NCBI RefSeq assembly: GCF_014650755.1
Contig: NZ_BMVO01000001.1
Location: forward strand, 951,555-1,015,554
Source of the DNA: Streptomyces chryseus
GTDB lineage: Bacteria; Actinomycetota; Actinomycetes; Streptomycetales; Streptomycetaceae
Length of the DNA stretch: 64,000 bases
Direction of reading: 5' to 3'
The notes beneath the pieces are model-generated. The model was not told where the DNA came from. It ran no database searches and saw only the letters and a list, made by a program, of their open reading frames with translations. Position numbers and translations under genes: made by a program. Below are positions 62,001-64,000 of the stretch, in pieces. The number at the start of each line of letters is the position of its first letter. Positions within the stretch are counted from its first letter, which is position 1.

Positions 62001-64000
62001 GGTACGCACCGAGGCCGCCCGCGTCCGCGACCTCGGCGGCATCGGGCAGGTGGGCCCCGAGCGCGCCTTCAAGGACCTCGGCTTCACGTCACTGCACGCG
62101 GTGACCCTGCGCAACCGCCTCACGGAGACCACGGGCCTCAAGCTGCCCGCCACGCTCGCCTTCGACCACCCGACCCCCCAGGCCGTCGCCCGTCTGCTGC
62201 ACACCCTGCTGACCGGTGCCGAGACCGCGATCGAGGAGGTACGGCCCGAGGTGGCCGGCTCCGACGAACCGATCGCCATCGTGGGCATGGCCTGCCGGCT
62301 GCCCGGCGGGGTCGCCTCGCCCGCGGACCTGTGGCGCCTGGTCGACCAGGGCACGGACGCGGTGTCCGGCTTCCCCGAGGACCGCGACTGGAACCTGGAG
62401 GAGCTGTACGACCCGGAGGGCGCGAGGCCCGGCTCCTCGTACGTCCGCGAGGGCGGGTTCCTGTACGACCAGGCCGAGTTCGACGCGGAGTTCTTCGGCA
62501 TCTCGCCGCGCGAGGCCGTCGCCATGGACCCGCAGCAGCGGCTGCTCCTGGAGACGTCGTGGGAGGCGTTCGAGCGGGCCGGCATCGACCCGGCGCGGCT
62601 GCGGGGCGAGTCGGTGGGCGTGTTCTCCGGCGTGATGTACCACGACTACGGGTCCCAGGTGGTGGCCGCGCCGGCCGAGTCGGAGGGCTACCGGGGCACC
62701 GGCACGGCGGGCAGCGTCGCCTCCGGCCGGGTCTCGTACACCTTCGGCCTCGAAGGCCCCGCGCTCACCGTCGACACCGCCTGCTCCTCCTCACTGGTCG
62801 CCCTTCACCTGGCGGCCCAGTCGCTGCGCAACGGCGAGTGCACCATGGCGCTCGCGGGCGGTGTGGCGCTGATGGCGCGGCCCACCTCGTTCGTGGAGTT
62901 CTCCCGCCAGCGCGCCCTTGCCGCCGACGGCCGCTGCAAGGCGTACGCCGACGCGGCCGACGGCACGGGGTGGGCGGAAGGCGTCGGCGTACTGCTGGTC
63001 GAGCGGCTGTCGGACGCGCAGCGTCTCGGCCACCCGGTCCTGGCGGTCGTACGCGGCTCCGCCGTCAACCAGGACGGGGCCTCCAACGGCCTCACCGCGC
63101 CGAGCGGACCCTCGCAGCAGCGCGTCATCCGACAGGCGCTGGCCAACGCCCACCTCCAGTCCCCCGACGTGGACGCGGTCGAGGGCCACGGCACCGGCAC
63201 GATGCTGGGCGATCCGATCGAGGCGCAGGCACTCCTCGCGACGTACGGCAAGGAGCGGGACGGACAACAGCCGCTGTGGCTGGGGTCGTTGAAGTCGAAC
63301 ATCGGGCACGCGCAGTCCGCCGCCGGTGTCGCCGGGGTCATCAAGATGGTCGAGGCGATACGGCACGGGGTGCTGCCCAAGACCCTGCACGTGGACCGGC
63401 CGTCGACGAAGGTGGACTGGTCCGAAGGCGCTGTGGAGCTGCTGACCGAGGCCCGTCCGTGGCCCGAACTGGACCGGCCGCGCCGCGCCGCCGTCTCCTC
63501 CTTCGGCGTCAGCGGCACGAACGCCCACGTGATCATCGAGCAGGCACCGGACGCGGTCGCCGAGGAGGAGGCGCCCGTCGCGTCGGGCGCCGCGCCGGCC
63601 GTCGTGCCGTGGCCGGTGTCGGCCAAGACACCGGCCGCGCTGCGCGCCCAGGCGGAGCAGGTACGCGCTGTCGCCGAGGAGGCCGACCCGGTCGCCCTCG
63701 GGCACGCACTGGCGTTCACCCGCGCGCCGCTCGACGAGCGGGCCGTGGTGCTGGCCGGGACGACCGACGCCTCGGCCGGGCTGTCCGGGCTGAAGGCGCT
63801 GGCGGCGGGTGAGTCCGCTGCGGAGCTGGTGACGGGGACGGCGGACGTGGACGGGAAGACCGCGTTCGTCTTCCCCGGCCAGGGGCATCAGTGGGCCGGC
63901 ATGGGAGCCGAGCTCCTCGACACCTCCCCGGTCTTCGCCGCCGCGATGACCGAGTGCGCGCAGGCCCTGTCCGCGTACGTCGACTGGTCACTCCTCGACG
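59059..64000 (+). CDS. Modular type I PKS, AHBA loading module and first extension module (partial)
   Basis: The gene runs past the right edge; 1,647 codons are visible. Residues 1-520 form an acyl-ligase/adenylation domain (YTSGTTGKPKG at 171-181, GWYRTGDLARRDEAGWF, Lys in RTQSGKITRHR) that should activate AHBA. Residues about 535-925 are a ketoreductase-like region with a degraded NADPH loop (GADSAQG); the catalytic Tyr position is Arg854 and the Asn position is Thr858, so it is inactive. The ACP has Ser1011 in GFTSLHAV. The KS has Cys1242 in DTACSSS, His1377 in EGHGTGT and His1417 in NIGHAQ. The AT starts at PGQG (about 1606-1609) and is cut off. The adenylation-ACP loading form plus the AHBA genes indicates an ansamycin PKS (RifA/GdmA1 type). 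Confidence 0.92.
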   Translation, partial: MLRTELIRPLPELLTAHANRFGNKIAYRDARRAVSYAQLADRTGRIAGHLAALRLQPGDRAAFLLGNCVETVESYLAVLRAAAIGVPLNPRSTDAELTHLLTDSGARVVITDAAHLDQVRRVLGADRSVRIVVTGAERPAGTLSFETLATTEPPAPARDDLGLDEVAWMLYTSGTTGKPKGVLSTQRNALWSVAASYVPIPELSADDRVLWPLPLFHSLSHIVCVVAVTAVGASVRLVDGFAADDVLAAVREEDSTFLAGVPTLYHQLVQAAARKGFTAPRLRVCLVGGAVTTAALHTAFEKAYGAPLLDAYGSTETCGSITMTWPNGARVEGSCGLPVPGVNVRLVDPQTGADVATGEEGEVWVNGPNVMAGYHNDPQATAEALRDGWYRTGDLARRDEAGWFAVTGRLKELIIRGGENIHPGEIEEVLRSVPGVADVAVVGKPHDVLGEVPVAFLVPGPEDLDTELLYATCREQLAYYKVPEELYETARIPRTQSGKITRHRLLSRPMRLRAANSSHYESLLRLDWVPLTLPPAGASPEPWTVSGPDAAALAAGLDARLAATGPGRPAPGTVVLGLDVPKAAAAADFAGAVARTVRELSDQLARWLADERLDGTRIAVATRGAVIAGPHETLHNIAHAPVWGLLRALQADHPGRLVLVDLDEAPASLEALPAALASGEPQFALRTGVPLLPRLARVAASTEAQVRPAIDPEGTVVVTGADSAQGAALARHLVAGHRARRLLLIGSYDADDEALVALRGELASLGAKVTTAACDPADRTALAAVLERAERPLTAVVHAHGWQTALTHRPDRALESAVGALLHLHELTRGHDLAAFVVCSSADTLLGAPGEGDRSAYTAFLDALAQHRADRDLPALSLGWGPWEPTASIDRARETTAGVGTLSTADGLAMFDAAQLSGPAHCLPMAMDTAAIASGGVSPLLSGLIDTSATPASADSKVAAALRDRLAPLAEAEQLRILLETVRTEAARVRDLGGIGQVGPERAFKDLGFTSLHAVTLRNRLTETTGLKLPATLAFDHPTPQAVARLLHTLLTGAETAIEEVRPEVAGSDEPIAIVGMACRLPGGVASPADLWRLVDQGTDAVSGFPEDRDWNLEELYDPEGARPGSSYVREGGFLYDQAEFDAEFFGISPREAVAMDPQQRLLLETSWEAFERAGIDPARLRGESVGVFSGVMYHDYGSQVVAAPAESEGYRGTGTAGSVASGRVSYTFGLEGPALTVDTACSSSLVALHLAAQSLRNGECTMALAGGVALMARPTSFVEFSRQRALAADGRCKAYADAADGTGWAEGVGVLLVERLSDAQRLGHPVLAVVRGSAVNQDGASNGLTAPSGPSQQRVIRQALANAHLQSPDVDAVEGHGTGTMLGDPIEAQALLATYGKERDGQQPLWLGSLKSNIGHAQSAAGVAGVIKMVEAIRHGVLPKTLHVDRPSTKVDWSEGAVELLTEARPWPELDRPRRAAVSSFGVSGTNAHVIIEQAPDAVAEEEAPVASGAAPAVVPWPVSAKTPAALRAQAEQVRAVAEEADPVALGHALAFTRAPLDERAVVLAGTTDASAGLSGLKALAAGESAAELVTGTADVDGKTAFVFPGQGHQWAGMGAELLDTSPVFAAAMTECAQALSAYVDWSLLD

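Noticed and set aside
58854..62585. Long open frames on both strands over the PKS gene
   Set aside because: The frame starting at 59059 carries the ligase, ACP, KS and AT motifs. The other frames are out-of-phase shadows.

Overview
The window is chromosomal DNA of a Streptomyces-type actinomycete. It has very high GC and strong third-position G/C bias. GTG and TTG starts are common, and many genes are coupled by GTGA or ATGA overlaps. Several gene sets are characteristic of the genus: the csn chitosan-oligosaccharide operon, dynamin-like genes, a PknG signalling operon, and gamma-butyrolactone control genes.

Layout. (1) 1-8.9 kb, housekeeping and metabolism: the 3' end of an aminopeptidase N gene, allantoicase, a LysR regulator, two EamA transporters, a MarR regulator divergent from one transporter across a perfect 30-bp palindrome, a small membrane protein, and 4-alpha-glucanotransferase behind a small repeat-bearing ORF. 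(2) 8.9-20.9 kb, glycan use: a secreted GH84-like protein with a discoidin domain, an HNH protein, an MscS channel, then csnR-csnE-F-G-H-K with a CsnR-type operator before csnR. (3) 21.1-31.9 kb, a Ser/Thr phospho-signalling locus: GlnX-like sensor, GlnH-like glutamate-binding protein, a coiled-coil protein, PknG, a PP2C phosphatase, a vWA protein and an FHA protein. (4) 31.9-42.5 kb: an isoaspartyl methyltransferase-like protein, a truncated globin, a thioesterase, EttA, a thioester-domain surface protein with a LAETG sorting signal, an SSB paralogue, and two dynamin-like GTPases. (5) 42.8-43.7 kb, a boundary zone: tRNA-Arg(UCU), then remnants of a LysR gene and an MFS gene joined at a deletion scar. 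(6) 43.7-64 kb, a biosynthetic gene cluster that runs off the right edge.

The cluster looks like an ansamycin cluster built on 3-amino-5-hydroxybenzoic acid (AHBA). It has homologues of RifN (kanosamine kinase), RifJ (aminodehydroquinate dehydratase), RifR (type II thioesterase), RifK (AHBA synthase), RifL (oxidoreductase), RifM (phosphatase) and RifG (aminodehydroquinate synthase). It also has the start of a modular PKS with an acyl-ligase / dead-KR / ACP loading region, a KS and the beginning of an AT. RifH, RifI and the amide synthase (RifF) are not in the window and may lie to the right.

Control of the cluster appears layered. A gamma-butyrolactone receptor is divergent from an AfsA synthase and a reductase. 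An ARE-like operator sits between the -35 and -10 of the SARP gene. A large LAL/LuxR regulator and an HxlR regulator are also present. The most unusual gene is a stand-alone LanB C-terminal (SpaB_C / thiopeptide-type) protein next to RifG, divergent from the PKS. That family belongs to ribosomal peptide pathways and is unexpected here.
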